In this document: positions 29,162 to 38,807 of the stretch, piece after piece
How the letters are laid out: each line of letters opens with the position of its first letter
How positions within the stretch are numbered: position 1 is the first letter of the stretch
Assembly (NCBI GenBank): GCA_023212725.1
Contig: JALBYF010000016.1
Coordinates: 62,001-126,000, forward strand
From: Tranzscheliella williamsii
Lineage: Eukaryota > Basidiomycota > Ustilaginomycetes > Ustilaginales > Ustilaginaceae
Direction of reading: 5' to 3'
DNA: 64,000 nt
The notes under the pieces: model-generated
The model's database searches: none
Seen by the model: the letters and a program-made list of their open reading frames with translations, nothing else
Told to the model about the DNA's origin: nothing
Program-made: the position numbers and the translations under genes

Positions 29162-31195
29162 ACCGCCTCGAAATCTCGAGCCCATGCTTAGGCCCGAGAA
29201 GAGATGTCAACGACAGAGAAACGTACGCACCAACCGCACTCCGACTCAACCTTGGCTCAGCATCATTGCATGCGATACGGCCGAGACCGCAGCTCAGCAG
29301 AAGGCCTCAGCACCGTCGTATGTTAGACCAACCCAAATATCAGACAGCTGAGCCTTAAGGTCTCTTTGAAATTGCAAATCCCGTTGGGTGAGGCTTGAAA
29401 GCAAATGCCGGCGTCGAAAACAGCGAGGGCGTTCTTCCCGGACGAAAGCGGTGATTGACGTGATGACGAAAGGCTTTCGCGTGTCGCCGTGCATTGTTAT
29501 CTCGAACCGAAAATGAGGGACAATGCACCTTTCCAGACAAAGCTAAGGACTGCCAGTGCCGATCTGGACAGACGGAATGGGCCTGCGTCAGAACGATCTC
29601 GATCGTCGTCGATGGCCTCCATCACAATGATCCAGCAATCACACGACCGGGACTGGTTACCGAGGCTTGCTCAACGCTAGCTGACGGGATGCCTAGCCGG
29701 CAACTTTTGCCGTGACCCTCTTTCCAGCCAGCTACCCTTTCGAACAGACGCTGTTCTTCGCAACGCGTTTCCACATTGTTACTGTGACGCGCGTCGATAG
29801 TAACCGAGTAGAATTGTGGACCCATCCGTTTCTGCTCCACCCCACGGCTCAGCTGGCACGGGCCAATGATCCCAACCCTTCTCTCTTGTAAAGCCTAGCT
29901 CTCCGACTAAAAGCCAACCGTGACTACGATTGTGACTGTAAGTATGATTCCAACTGTAACTGTACAGTAAAGTTGATTGTGGCTGCGATTGTGAATGTGG
30001 CTGCGCTTGTGACTTTGTGTGTGGCTCGTGTCTGAGAAGGACGACGGGTGACTGACTGGAGTGGAGGCGAGATTAGTATAGGTAGGATGAGGGATCGGAA
30101 GGCAACCGAACGAATTGGCAGGAGAAAAACCCACATCATGAATCTCGCTTAAGCGTAGTTGTGACGCGTTCAGCATCCACGATCCTCAAGCCTTTACTGT
30201 TGCGGTGACTTTTTTTGCTCTGCAGATCGGCTCCTCTAGAAAGGCCAGTCTCACAGGCGAAGAAAAGAAAAGCTAGCTTGGCATTAGGTGGAGAGAAAAC
30301 CCTCTCCCAATGGACCAAGAAGCGCGCCCTTGCACGGTCCTATGGCCTAGACCCTTGGGTGTACCACAAAAAAAAGCCATCGCCTGACGCATAGCGAACC
30401 GCTTTCGATGCAGCCGCCTTCTCTTGATATCCTTGCCCGCAAACAGCTATGCCGCGTCATGGAAGAAATTGCATCTGTGATTGCCAAGCCGGATGTCGCC
30501 CTTTCCGACACACGTCAAGTGCCTTGATTGACACTCACGCATCAAATAACGCTGTAGAAAAGGAGCACTGCCCCTCCTTTTGTCAGTCACAAGCGTGAGT
30601 GTCAGAAGCAGCCTTTGGCCCCTCCTCCTTTGCCTTGAAGACAGCCGGCAGCTGAATGTTAGGGCTACTTCCCCATGCTTCCGGCATTTACTCCTTTCTC
30701 AACTTTCCCTTCCCTGCTACGCCTGCTCCTCCGCTGCCTACCTTTCTCCCACCATCTTACTCGCTCTAGACCGCCCCGACACTGCACCCTGTACTTCCAA
30801 CCACGCCTCGGTATACCACGCCGCATTGTCTGCCTGTCGCTCCTTCACCCCAACCGGTCGAATCGCCTTCCCTCCAAAACCGCGGCTCCACTTTATCTGT
30901 AGCAGCAAGACCAGCACGCTGTCTTGCTGTCGACAAAAGTTCCATTGTCACGCTTCTTCAACAATCACCGCGAGAGCATAGCCAACGTTTTCATTGTATT
31001 TCTTAGCCGGCGAACCCACTTCTGAGCGTGCAGCACCCGCCGCGCCCTGGTTACCAGTATCCACTTACTCCAGCAACACCCAGCCCCACAAACCGACCCA
31101 TCACTTGCTGTCACAACCGCCCATGACCCGACAAATTCTCCGAGCCGTTCGTCTTTTCCTTTTGCCTCGAGCACTCTGCGGGTCTCAATCCTGCT
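29162..31195. other. Long intergenic region with degenerate repeats and pyrimidine-rich leader
   Basis: A 2.03 kb gap. At ~29925-30030 lies a degenerate cluster of GATTGTGACTGT-like units. From ~30540 to 31195 the strand is C/T-rich with many short frames, as expected of a promoter/long leader for the gene at 31196. No tRNA, snRNA or protein gene was recognised. Confidence 0.55.
29925..30030. repeat. Degenerate hexamer-like repeat (TGTGAC/GATTGTG type)
   Basis: Runs of GATTGTGACTGT, CAACTGTAACTGTA, GATTGTGGCTGCGATTGTGAA and TGGCTGCGCTTGTGAC recur over 100 bases with roughly six-base spacing and many substitutions. Confidence 0.6.
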
Positions 31196-33187
31196 ATGCA
31201 TATGCTTCCAGCTAAAGCAATCGAGACGGATTTTCTCGGTAACCACATCGGTCAACTGCTGTTTCGACAAGGCTTTGTTCCGTCCATAAGCACCCAGTCC
31301 TCCGTCTCGTCGTCGAACAACACGACTTCTCGTGATCCGTCCCAGAACCGTTGTCTTCAGCTCACTGACGTTTCTAAACACACGGGTGGACGCTCCCTCT
31401 CAGAAGCCATACCCCCGCCTTCGCTGAGGTCTGACGCTCATCGCAGCAGTACCATCGCCTCGAAGCCATCGCTTCGCCAGGACGACGGAGGGTCTGTCGA
31501 ATATAGCGATCATCGCAACAGTACGGTGGTGTCGGTTACCATCGTAGCAGACTTTCGAGGAAATCGTACCAAATTGTCTCATAGGCGATCGCCCACGGAC
31601 GGTCTCTCAACAACCTACTTTGATCGCCGTCGTCGTGGCACAATGCGAAGCAGCAATAGCTCACCTCAAAGCAATCTCACTCACTCGCCTGTGAACCATA
31701 ACGCAGAGATAGAGTGGGCTCGGTCGTTTGCAGAGCAAAACCAGTCATTTGCAGTGGCAGTACAACAGAACACCTCCCATATCCGACAGGACTCGCATCG
31801 TAGCGGAGCACTTCCTTCCAGCCCTGCCCCAGACGCGGCGTCACCCATGGGCGAGCCGGAAGATCTACCACAAGTGCCCAAGTCGGTCTCGTTCTCGGAA
31901 ACCGCAGCCAAGCCCACGCACATCCACCTTTATCCGGCTGTGACCCAATCGAATTTGTCTTCACCGCTTTCCCCTCAAGCATTCTCCTCGCCATCCGGCT
32001 CTTTCACAGGCTCAGCCAAGAGTATGAGCCGGTCGGATAGCTCAAACACCCGCGCGTCCTCCGTACGCAGTCAAAAGAAGAAGCTCTCTCTGGTGGCCAA
32101 GGGCAATGACGGGCGCACTTTTTGCTTTGTCGAGCCGCCGAGCGACGCCGAATCAGATGAATCTCCGGCGTCAGAGTCTCAAAACTGTGACTCTTCACAA
32201 ACGGTAGCAGGTCCAAAAGCGCAGCTGCTAGCCGCACCGGCTCAGCCCTCGTCCAGCAGCGACGTGGAGACCCATTCGCAACAGCGTAGCTCCGCTGAAA
32301 GGGTAGAGGACTTGTCATCTACGGCTCTGACGCCGGCTACGCGGACGTTACCGGACCGAGCAATGACGGGCGCTCCTTCGGTCGTTGTGGAAACTTGTCA
32401 TGCGCTACATGACGCCACTCGCGCAAATCTCTGGCAGGCCGACTCGTTCCCCGTACTGACGCCCCCGCCCAGCGAGAGCTCCCGAAGGAGGCGGACCATC
32501 GCGATACAACCGAGGGTTGTATCCAGACCCAGCTTACTGGAACGAACCATGGCACAGGAGCGAAGTCCGATGAGCGGCTTGCAGGACCGTCTGGGCATCA
32601 AGGTCGAGCGGAGGGGGATCCACACAATGCCCTTCTACTCTGCGACAAGTCGCTATACTGGCCCACAGGCAGCCATGTCCGAGCCTAGCATCGGTGACGC
32701 AGCAAGCGAAGCCTTGACGTTGAAGCCCCAAGCCAAGAGTCTGCCAAGATGCGGTGCAGATGCATGTGGCTCGGTCGACCTCGAACCGGGCCATCGTCCA
32801 CCGAGCCCGCCAGTTGAAAAACGCGAACGCACGAGCGACTGGGCGCGTGCGCAAAAGGATTGGACATCCTCACCGCATCCTCTGGGCCCCACTAGAACGG
32901 GTCAAGCTTCTGCATCAGTGCCGTCGCCGCCGCCACCGTCCCATCCGAGGCGTCCGCCCGCTACCGCGCTGCACACGTCCAGCTCACACAGCACCAGCCA
33001 GAGCTCGGTCTCCACCACCGCGGTAAGCCCGTCGCTGTTTGACGGCAGCGAGCGGACAAGCCCGCCGGAGTCCAATGCCTCGTCGCCCGAACTCGAATCT
33101 CTTTCGGACTACTCTAGCAGCACTGCAGCAGAGAGCAAGCTGCCCGACACTAACCGTCCCTCGCCCAGCAGCCCGCTGGCTCTCTAG
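31196..33187 (+). CDS. Serine-rich, largely disordered protein of unknown function
   Basis: Single exon, 663 residues, ATG at 31196. I do not recognise a family. The protein is Ser/Thr/Pro-rich throughout, with no signal peptide, membrane segment or globular domain. Short features are SSVRSQKKKLSLVAKG (~285-300), a possible basic/hydrophobic patch followed by RTFCFVEPPSDAES, and KSVSFSE at ~229-235, which fits the RVxF-type docking motif for protein phosphatase 1. The C-terminal ~150 residues are Ser/Pro repeats. Codon use matches neighbouring genes and the frame is 2 kb long on a strand with no competing coding frame, so it is very likely real. A regulatory or scaffold protein is the most that can be said. 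Confidence 0.7.
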   Translation: MHMLPAKAIETDFLGNHIGQLLFRQGFVPSISTQSSVSSSNNTTSRDPSQNRCLQLTDVSKHTGGRSLSEAIPPPSLRSDAHRSSTIASKPSLRQDDGGSVEYSDHRNSTVVSVTIVADFRGNRTKLSHRRSPTDGLSTTYFDRRRRGTMRSSNSSPQSNLTHSPVNHNAEIEWARSFAEQNQSFAVAVQQNTSHIRQDSHRSGALPSSPAPDAASPMGEPEDLPQVPKSVSFSETAAKPTHIHLYPAVTQSNLSSPLSPQAFSSPSGSFTGSAKSMSRSDSSNTRASSVRSQKKKLSLVAKGNDGRTFCFVEPPSDAESDESPASESQNCDSSQTVAGPKAQLLAAPAQPSSSSDVETHSQQRSSAERVEDLSSTALTPATRTLPDRAMTGAPSVVVETCHALHDATRANLWQADSFPVLTPPPSESSRRRRTIAIQPRVVSRPSLLERTMAQERSPMSGLQDRLGIKVERRGIHTMPFYSATSRYTGPQAAMSEPSIGDAASEALTLKPQAKSLPRCGADACGSVDLEPGHRPPSPPVEKRERTSDWARAQKDWTSSPHPLGPTRTGQASASVPSPPPPSHPRRPPATALHTSSSHSTSQSSVSTTAVSPSLFDGSERTSPPESNASSPELESLSDYSSSTAAESKLPDTNRPSPSSPLAL

Positions 33188-33633
33188 CTTCTCTCCCGCG
33201 CCATCGCCCGGCTCTACTATCCGTGCGCATCAAGAACAGGGCCCTAGCCCACCTCTCCCGTCTCGCTCGTTCTCGTCCTTGAATTGCTCTCGACTGGCTC
33301 ACTCGCTCCGTCTTCCGTCGTTCTTCTACAATTTACGGTTCTCTGCATCGCCACTAACGCTATCTTGGGTCTCTTTGCTCCTTTCTCCTGGTCTTTTCGG
33401 TCTATCGGCGTAGCGTATGGTTTTGGCACGCCTTGTCATCGGCATTTTCGCACGGGCGCCGCGGCCCCGGCTCGGTCTCTTGGTTCGATTTCTTCCCGAC
33501 GGGCGGCTCGATTGTATACCCGACACTTGCACCTCTCTGTACGCATACCTCACGCATTGTCTTCGTAGTACTCGCTCGCGCCATTTTCAGCGCCACGAAT
33601 GGACAATCTCTGTTTTATTTGTGATGCGGTGTG
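33188..33633. other. Convergent intergenic region
   Basis: About 450 bases between two stop codons on opposite strands, C/T-rich on the plus strand. Only 3' UTRs are expected; nothing else seen. Confidence 0.55.
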
Positions 33634-34941
33634 CTAGTCGAGCCAGATGGCGTGGCTGGCGCCCTGGTAGGTGCCGTCGGGGAGGCGGGGGAGCTGGGTG
33701 GAGGCGAGGGTGCGGAAGGACTCGGCGGCGGGGTCCCAGAGGATCACGTCGAGCCAGCCCTGTTCGTCGTCGGTGAGGATGAGCAGGTCGCGGGCGGGGG
33801 CGGGCGGGGCGAGTTCGATGGCATTGGCCTTGCCGCCGCTGGTGCGTGTTTCGACGCGGGTGATTTCGGCGAGCGTGGCGGTGAGGGGGGATGGGGTGGT
33901 GGTGAGGCGGTAGGCGACCAGCAGGCCGGGGGTGGCGGGGGTCTTGCCGCGGGTGGTGGCGAAGAGGTGGCGCGTGTCGGACGAGAGGCGCAGGGTGTCG
34001 CCGCGGTAGTCGATGCGCCGTGGCGCCTGTGCCGGGGTGAGCAGGTCCGCGGAGTGGAGCAGATGCGGGGCGCTGCCGGCGGTGGGCAGCGCGAAGCAGT
34101 CGACGTAGTTCGAGTGCTCTGTCACGGTGAACAGCAGCGGAAGGGTCGGGTGGGGGATGGCGTGGCGCGGGGCGTCGTGCGGCCGCGCTGCGGGGATGGC
34201 ATACAGGAAGGCGAGGTCCGGAAACGAGTAGGCCTTGACTGCGTTCGCACCAAGGTCGGCGACAAAGGCAACGTCCGCGGTACCGTCAGCGTCGGCGCTG
34301 CAGTCGAACGAGTGTGCGCCGTAGCGGAGCGCAGTGCGGGTCTTGTCCGCGCGCGCCAGCTCGTCGGGGTCGTCGAGGAAGACCAGCTCGCGCACGCTCG
34401 CCCCGATCCGCCCATCCGCCTCCAGCCGGTGCAGCTCGCCCGTGGGCCCCCCCGCAGACCCCAACCACCGCGCCACCCCCACGCGCGCACCATATCCCGG
34501 CGCCGTCATGGTCTCCACCCCCGGCGGCTGCACATGCACATACGACCCCGTAGCCCTGATCCACACCCGGTTCCCAAACCGCAGCATCTTGCTCCCCCCT
34601 TCCACGTGCCACGCCGACAGCGCCGCCGGCTCCCCCCACGTCGTCGCATACACCATCTGCTCCCCCCCCGCCGTCACCCCGTGCGCAAGGTACTGGTGCG
34701 GCCCCTCGCCATCCACCTCGTGCACGATCGTTAGCCGCTCCAGCAGCTCGTCGTACTCCAGCACAAACAGCTGCGCACTGTTAAACGTCCCCGTCACAAT
34801 GTGGTGCCGGCGCGTACACCGTTCGTTCGCGCTGCGTGCCGACCCGGCCAAGACCGCCGCCGGCGCAGCACAACTCGTCGACGCATCCGATCCCGCAGGC
34901 TGTAGCAGATAGTAAACAAGCGCAGAAGGAACACAGAGCAC
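33634..34941 (-). CDS. Carboxy-cis,cis-muconate cyclase-like seven-bladed propeller
   Basis: The conserved protein starts near HHIVTGTFNSAQLFVLEYD (about 34810) and runs to GTYQGASHAIWLD at the stop, as in fungal 3-carboxy-cis,cis-muconate lactonizing enzymes. That enzyme works in the protocatechuate branch of the beta-ketoadipate pathway. Propeller-type repeats include FVADLGANAVKAYSFPD, HPTLPLLFTVTEHSNYV and HLFATTRGK, the last two near conserved family positions. The 5' end is unresolved: the open frame reaches only a GTG at 34941 and has no ATG before the conserved start. An ATG at 35031 (MASNHPVL) lies in the same frame behind a TGA, and an intron ending at CTACAG (34900) could join them, but no good phase-matching donor is visible. 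The first exon is therefore uncertain. Confidence 0.8.
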   Translation of the reverse strand: MLCVPSALVYYLLQPAGSDASTSCAAPAAVLAGSARSANERCTRRHHIVTGTFNSAQLFVLEYDELLERLTIVHEVDGEGPHQYLAHGVTAGGEQMVYATTWGEPAALSAWHVEGGSKMLRFGNRVWIRATGSYVHVQPPGVETMTAPGYGARVGVARWLGSAGGPTGELHRLEADGRIGASVRELVFLDDPDELARADKTRTALRYGAHSFDCSADADGTADVAFVADLGANAVKAYSFPDLAFLYAIPAARPHDAPRHAIPHPTLPLLFTVTEHSNYVDCFALPTAGSAPHLLHSADLLTPAQAPRRIDYRGDTLRLSSDTRHLFATTRGKTPATPGLLVAYRLTTTPSPLTATLAEITRVETRTSGGKANAIELAPPAPARDLLILTDDEQGWLDVILWDPAAESFRTLASTQLPRLPDGTYQGASHAIWLD

Positions 34942-35086
34942 GACAAGGAGTCAGCAGCGAGCCCGGCCTGCGCCACACCAAAGCGCGTCCCAATACCACG
35001 GCATAGCCAGCACGGGGTGGTTGGATGCCATCGGCGACGTGAAGTAGTCTACATCGGTCCCCTCGACGCGGATGTGGTGTCTGCCA

Positions 35087-36487
35087 CTACTCGTCGTCGT
35101 CGTCGTCGTCAACTTCGAGCTCGTCCATTTCCCCATCATTAACGGACGCCACCTCCCATCCGTCCTCTTCCTCCTTATCGTCCTCTTCATCGTCCTCTTC
35201 ATCGTCGTCATCGTCGTCGCCGTCAATGGCATCATACTGTCGGATCTGGACACTCACAATGCCACTGGCGAAGGTGTAGCCGACGAGGCCGAGGAAGGCA
35301 GTGCAGAGCCAGAGCGCCCTGCCCCAGCGCAGCCTGCGGTCTTCTGGCGTACGCGTTTTCTTTGTCGGGCTATTGGGGCGCGCGGGTGCAGCGGCGGAGG
35401 GGAGACGGTACGGGTCCGAGGCAGGGGGTACACTTGCCTTTGGTTGTTGCTGCGGGGAGCCGAATGGCCACCAGGGCGCGGCGGGGGCGAGCGGGGTGGC
35501 GGCGGCGGCGGCGGCGGAAGGGATCCAGACGGGCCAGCGTTGGCGGTCGGCGGGCCACAGGTGCTGCTTGACGCGGTCAAGATACGCCGCCAGGCGCGGG
35601 TAGCCGGTCTCGACAAGCTGTGGCAGCGTGGGCGCCGGCAGCGCAGGGCTCGCATAGACCAGCGGCGCGAGGTAGCCAAAGACATGTGCGTCCAGACTGC
35701 CCGGCAGCTCCTGCCCGAGCAGATACGCCTCACCGTCCGCCAGCGCTGCCGCCAGCACGTCCAGCACGTCGCGCGCCCTGTTGGTCAGCTTTGACCGCTC
35801 GAACTCGTCCCGGACCACATCTTTGGCGTCCTGCCCCAGCCCGCGCTTCTTGGCGATACCAGCATGCGCAGCAAGGTCGTGCGCCTCCACACTCTTCGCC
35901 TGCGTCTCCTTACCACCCAGCCCCCAGAGGCCAACGGCCGTCAGCCGCGACTGGACAGCGTTGCGCAGCCGGGAGGGGACAGAGGAGCCGAGCAACGGTA
36001 GCGTAGATGCGGGCGCCGTGCTGGGCCCCGACGACGCGTAGGCAGGTGCAGTGACGGTGCGGTAGTTGGCGGGCAAACTGAAGAGCGAGTGAAGGACCAG
36101 ATCCAACAGCTGGTCCTCAACAAGGGCGTGCAGCGCCACTGCCTTGGCTGCCAGTTCCGGCTCGGCACGCAGGGCCGCATCAAGGCCCGAGCTGACGCAG
36201 AATGCCTCAATCGCTTGCACATCGTCGAACAATTCGGTGGTGGAGGCCTCGCCGTCCGCGCCGCCAATCGCCTGGAGCAGAGGCACGCGCGACAGCGATG
36301 TGGAAGCCGACGTGAGCTGGAGGGTGGTGTTGGCGGCTTGGCGGTCGAACGTAGCCTGCAGCAAGGTCGCTGCATAGAGAGACGTCGGATCGAGTGTGGG
36401 CAGCGTGGCGTGGCTGCCCCATACGTGCAGACGAAGCGTCCGGCTGGACGAGCCCGAGGATTCCGCAGAGGGTGCTGTCGAGGCCAT
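35087..36487 (-). CDS. SAM37: Metaxin/SAM37-like mitochondrial outer-membrane import protein
   Basis: Single exon, 466 residues, ATG at 36487. The N-terminal ~100 residues fit the Sam37/metaxin GST-like domain (LRLHVWGSHATLPTLDPTSL). A C-terminal GST-like region around 230-320 has ANRARDVLD-type helices, GEAYLLGQELPGSLDAHVFGYLAPLVY and a TGYPRLAAYLDRV block characteristic of metaxins. A single membrane helix lies at ~388-412. Sam37 is part of the SAM/TOB complex that inserts beta-barrel proteins. The odd feature is the sequence after the helix: about 33 of the last 51 residues are Asp or Glu, encoded by GAY/GAR triplet runs. It lies head to tail with the propeller gene. Confidence 0.85.
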   Translation of the reverse strand: MASTAPSAESSGSSSRTLRLHVWGSHATLPTLDPTSLYAATLLQATFDRQAANTTLQLTSASTSLSRVPLLQAIGGADGEASTTELFDDVQAIEAFCVSSGLDAALRAEPELAAKAVALHALVEDQLLDLVLHSLFSLPANYRTVTAPAYASSGPSTAPASTLPLLGSSVPSRLRNAVQSRLTAVGLWGLGGKETQAKSVEAHDLAAHAGIAKKRGLGQDAKDVVRDEFERSKLTNRARDVLDVLAAALADGEAYLLGQELPGSLDAHVFGYLAPLVYASPALPAPTLPQLVETGYPRLAAYLDRVKQHLWPADRQRWPVWIPSAAAAAATPLAPAAPWWPFGSPQQQPKASVPPASDPYRLPSAAAPARPNSPTKKTRTPEDRRLRWGRALWLCTAFLGLVGYTFASGIVSVQIRQYDAIDGDDDDDDEEDDEEDDKEEEDGWEVASVNDGEMDELEVDDDDDDE

Positions 36488-37001
36488 TTTGCGTTTGATG
36501 TAGGGACGGCCTCTTGCGGAGTGGTGCGCAAGGGTGACTACAGCAGGGTAGACTCTTCAGCAGTGTCTCCCCTCCACTGTGTCGCTGCCTGCCTAGATTA
36601 TCTGCTGATGGATGAGATGTGCAAGGGTCGGCGAGGTGGATATGGCTGGGAAAGACGGGAAAAACGTAGATCCATCGTCAGAAATGAGGGGCTTTCCAGG
36701 TTCGTGCGCGGATATATCGGAACAGATCCCCGATTCTGCCAACGGCTCTACAATCGGGAACACATCGCCGATACCGCTGACTGCATATAAATCGGGGACA
36801 GATCGGGCACGGGTAGCTGCACAGCTTGTCTGGGCGCAAAGGTAACTGATCTGGAGGGACACTAAGGAACAAGCCAATCGGACTCTGATAGGGACTGATG
36901 TACATTGCGCGAGTGGTGATACAGAATGGGTCGGCGTATGCTTGCAAGCGGGCTGACGGGGATGCGGAGAAGATGGCTGAGGGTAAGGGTGTAGTAGGCA
37001 G
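36488..37001. other. Intergenic: SAM37 promoter and thiouridylase 3' flank
   Basis: About 510 bases between two minus-strand genes, AT-richer than the genes. A TATAAA lies at ~36785 on the plus strand only. No gene seen. Confidence 0.5.
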
Positions 37002-38408
37002 TCAAGATATGGACGACGAGGCGGCTTGCTCGTCATGCAGGGTGGTAACGTGTCCGATGGTGCCGCTTCCCAGACACCAGCTGCCGCTCCAGAGGCCGAG
37101 CACCTGGCCGGGAGCGACGGCGAGCACGGGCTGAGCGAAGCGGACCACGAAGCCGGGGCGCGCGTCTGCGCGGCGGAGGGTGCATTGGACCTCGGTCTGC
37201 CGATGCCGCACCTGGGCCAGGAGCGTGGCTCCGCTGTCGCTGTCGACCTCGTCTGGCGGCTGGCCCCAGATCCAATCGACGCGAGAGACGTACAGACTCG
37301 TGCAGAGCAGCATGGGATGGTCTTGGCCCTGGACCACCACGATGCGGTTCGCGTCCACATCCTTCTTCGCAACATAGTACTTCGAGAGCGCGCCCTTGAT
37401 CCTGGCGCCTTGCCCGACGGTCAGCGTGTGGAGACCCCTGTGCTCGCCGAGAACGATGCCGTGTTCGTCCACGATCTCGCCGGATGCTGTGGGGATGTAA
37501 CCGTCCAGGAACGACGAAAAGCCGTTGGTGGCGCCGCGGCCGCGGTTACCGATGAAGCAGATTCCCATCGACTCTTTGCGCGCTGCGGTCGGCAGGTCGT
37601 GTCGCAGCGCCAAGGCGCGGACCTCAGACTTGGGCAGCGCTGCCAGAGGGAAGTGAGCATGGGCGAGCCGCGACTCTCTGACGGAGGAGAGATAGTAGGT
37701 CTGGTCTTTGGTGCGGTCTGCCGCCCTGATGAGCATGGGGCGTGTGCCGTCGTCGGTCCAGTCGACGTGGGCGTAGTGTCCAGTGGCGAGCCAGGTCTTT
37801 GCGCCAGAAGGTGTGTTAGCTGGGAGATCGTGGGTGGCGGCGCCGACGGCACTGGCAGAGGTGTCGATGAGCCTGTCGATGAGTGCGCCGAACTTGATTT
37901 CCCTGTTGCAGGCGACGTCCGGGTTGGGGGTGGTGCCTGCGGCCCAGGAGCCGAGGGCGGGTTCGAAGACGTGGTTCCAATAGTGGGTGGAGAGGTCGAG
38001 CATGCGGACGGGGATGTCCAAGTGCTTGCAGACCGCCTGGACGTCGTGCCAGTCGCGCTGCCACGAGCAGCCAGCGGCGCCGCCGGACCCGGGATGGAGC
38101 GAGCCGGACTCGTCGAGCTCGTTCCAGTTGCGCATGTACACGGCGGTAAGGTCGAACCTCGCCGCCTGCGCAAGCAGGAGCGCAGTCACGCTTGAGTCGA
38201 CCCCCCCCGACATGGCGACCACCACCTTGTCGCCTGTCTGGGGCCCATGCCGCCCCAACGAGGCGCGCGCTGCCGGTGGCGCCAGCGAGTAGCACCGCCC
38301 GCGCCCGCCCGCGCTGCGCATACCCGCATCCGCCCGCTGACGCATCCCGCCAAACTTGCCCCAGCTCCCCCACGCAAACCCCTGCTGGACTACATTGCGC
38401 CCTGCCAT
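37002..38408 (-). CDS. SLM3: Mitochondrial tRNA-specific 2-thiouridylase (MnmA/Slm3/MTU1)
   Basis: Single exon, 468 residues, ATG at 38408. The first ~50 residues are Arg/Gly/Ala-rich without acids, a good mitochondrial presequence. The PP-loop is SGGVDSS (67-73). NWNELDESG and a WQRDWHDVQAVCKHL block follow, then TPNPDVACNREIKF with the first catalytic cysteine (Cys167). KESMGICFIGNRG supplies the second catalytic cysteine (Cys284). The C-terminal half has the central and beta-barrel domains with HRGLHTLTVGQG, YYVAKKD and VRFAQPVLAVAPGQVLGLW. MnmA enzymes put sulfur on C2 of the wobble uridine of mitochondrial tRNA-Lys, -Glu and -Gln. All key residues are present. Confidence 0.95.
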   Translation of the reverse strand: MAGRNVVQQGFAWGSWGKFGGMRQRADAGMRSAGGRGRCYSLAPPAARASLGRHGPQTGDKVVVAMSGGVDSSVTALLLAQAARFDLTAVYMRNWNELDESGSLHPGSGGAAGCSWQRDWHDVQAVCKHLDIPVRMLDLSTHYWNHVFEPALGSWAAGTTPNPDVACNREIKFGALIDRLIDTSASAVGAATHDLPANTPSGAKTWLATGHYAHVDWTDDGTRPMLIRAADRTKDQTYYLSSVRESRLAHAHFPLAALPKSEVRALALRHDLPTAARKESMGICFIGNRGRGATNGFSSFLDGYIPTASGEIVDEHGIVLGEHRGLHTLTVGQGARIKGALSKYYVAKKDVDANRIVVVQGQDHPMLLCTSLYVSRVDWIWGQPPDEVDSDSGATLLAQVRHRQTEVQCTLRRADARPGFVVRFAQPVLAVAPGQVLGLWSGSWCLGSGTIGHVTTLHDEQAASSSIS

Positions 38409-38807
38409 CCGCTCGGCACTTCTAGATCAACAGACACCCATCCGCATTGGCTGCCCGGTGGCGTGGACGAGGAGAGTGAGGTGTAAAACGGACAGACATT
38501 TCATCACCGGATTTCCGTTCTTATTCCAAAAAAGTGGTGAATTACCGAATGGATTGCCTGTTTTTTTCGCATTTACAGCAACCAAGCCGAGTGAGCGGGC
38601 GACGCACATAACCATCAAGCGCCTCTACACGAGCACTGGTCATACATCCGATCCTAGAGAACGACAGGAATACACGGCGCTGGCGATAACCGCACCGATG
38701 AGATAGAGTACAAGTGATCTGGGGTATCAGGAGTAGGGCATAGTTATGTTGGTATCCCCGAGGTGGAAGGCTTGCCGCTGGACTAAACCTCAAGCCGCTG
38801 CCAGCAT
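38409..38807. other. Intergenic: thiouridylase promoter and CENP-C 3' flank
   Basis: About 400 bases, relatively AT-rich (TTTTTTTCGC and A-rich tracts near 38525-38575). No gene seen. Confidence 0.5.
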
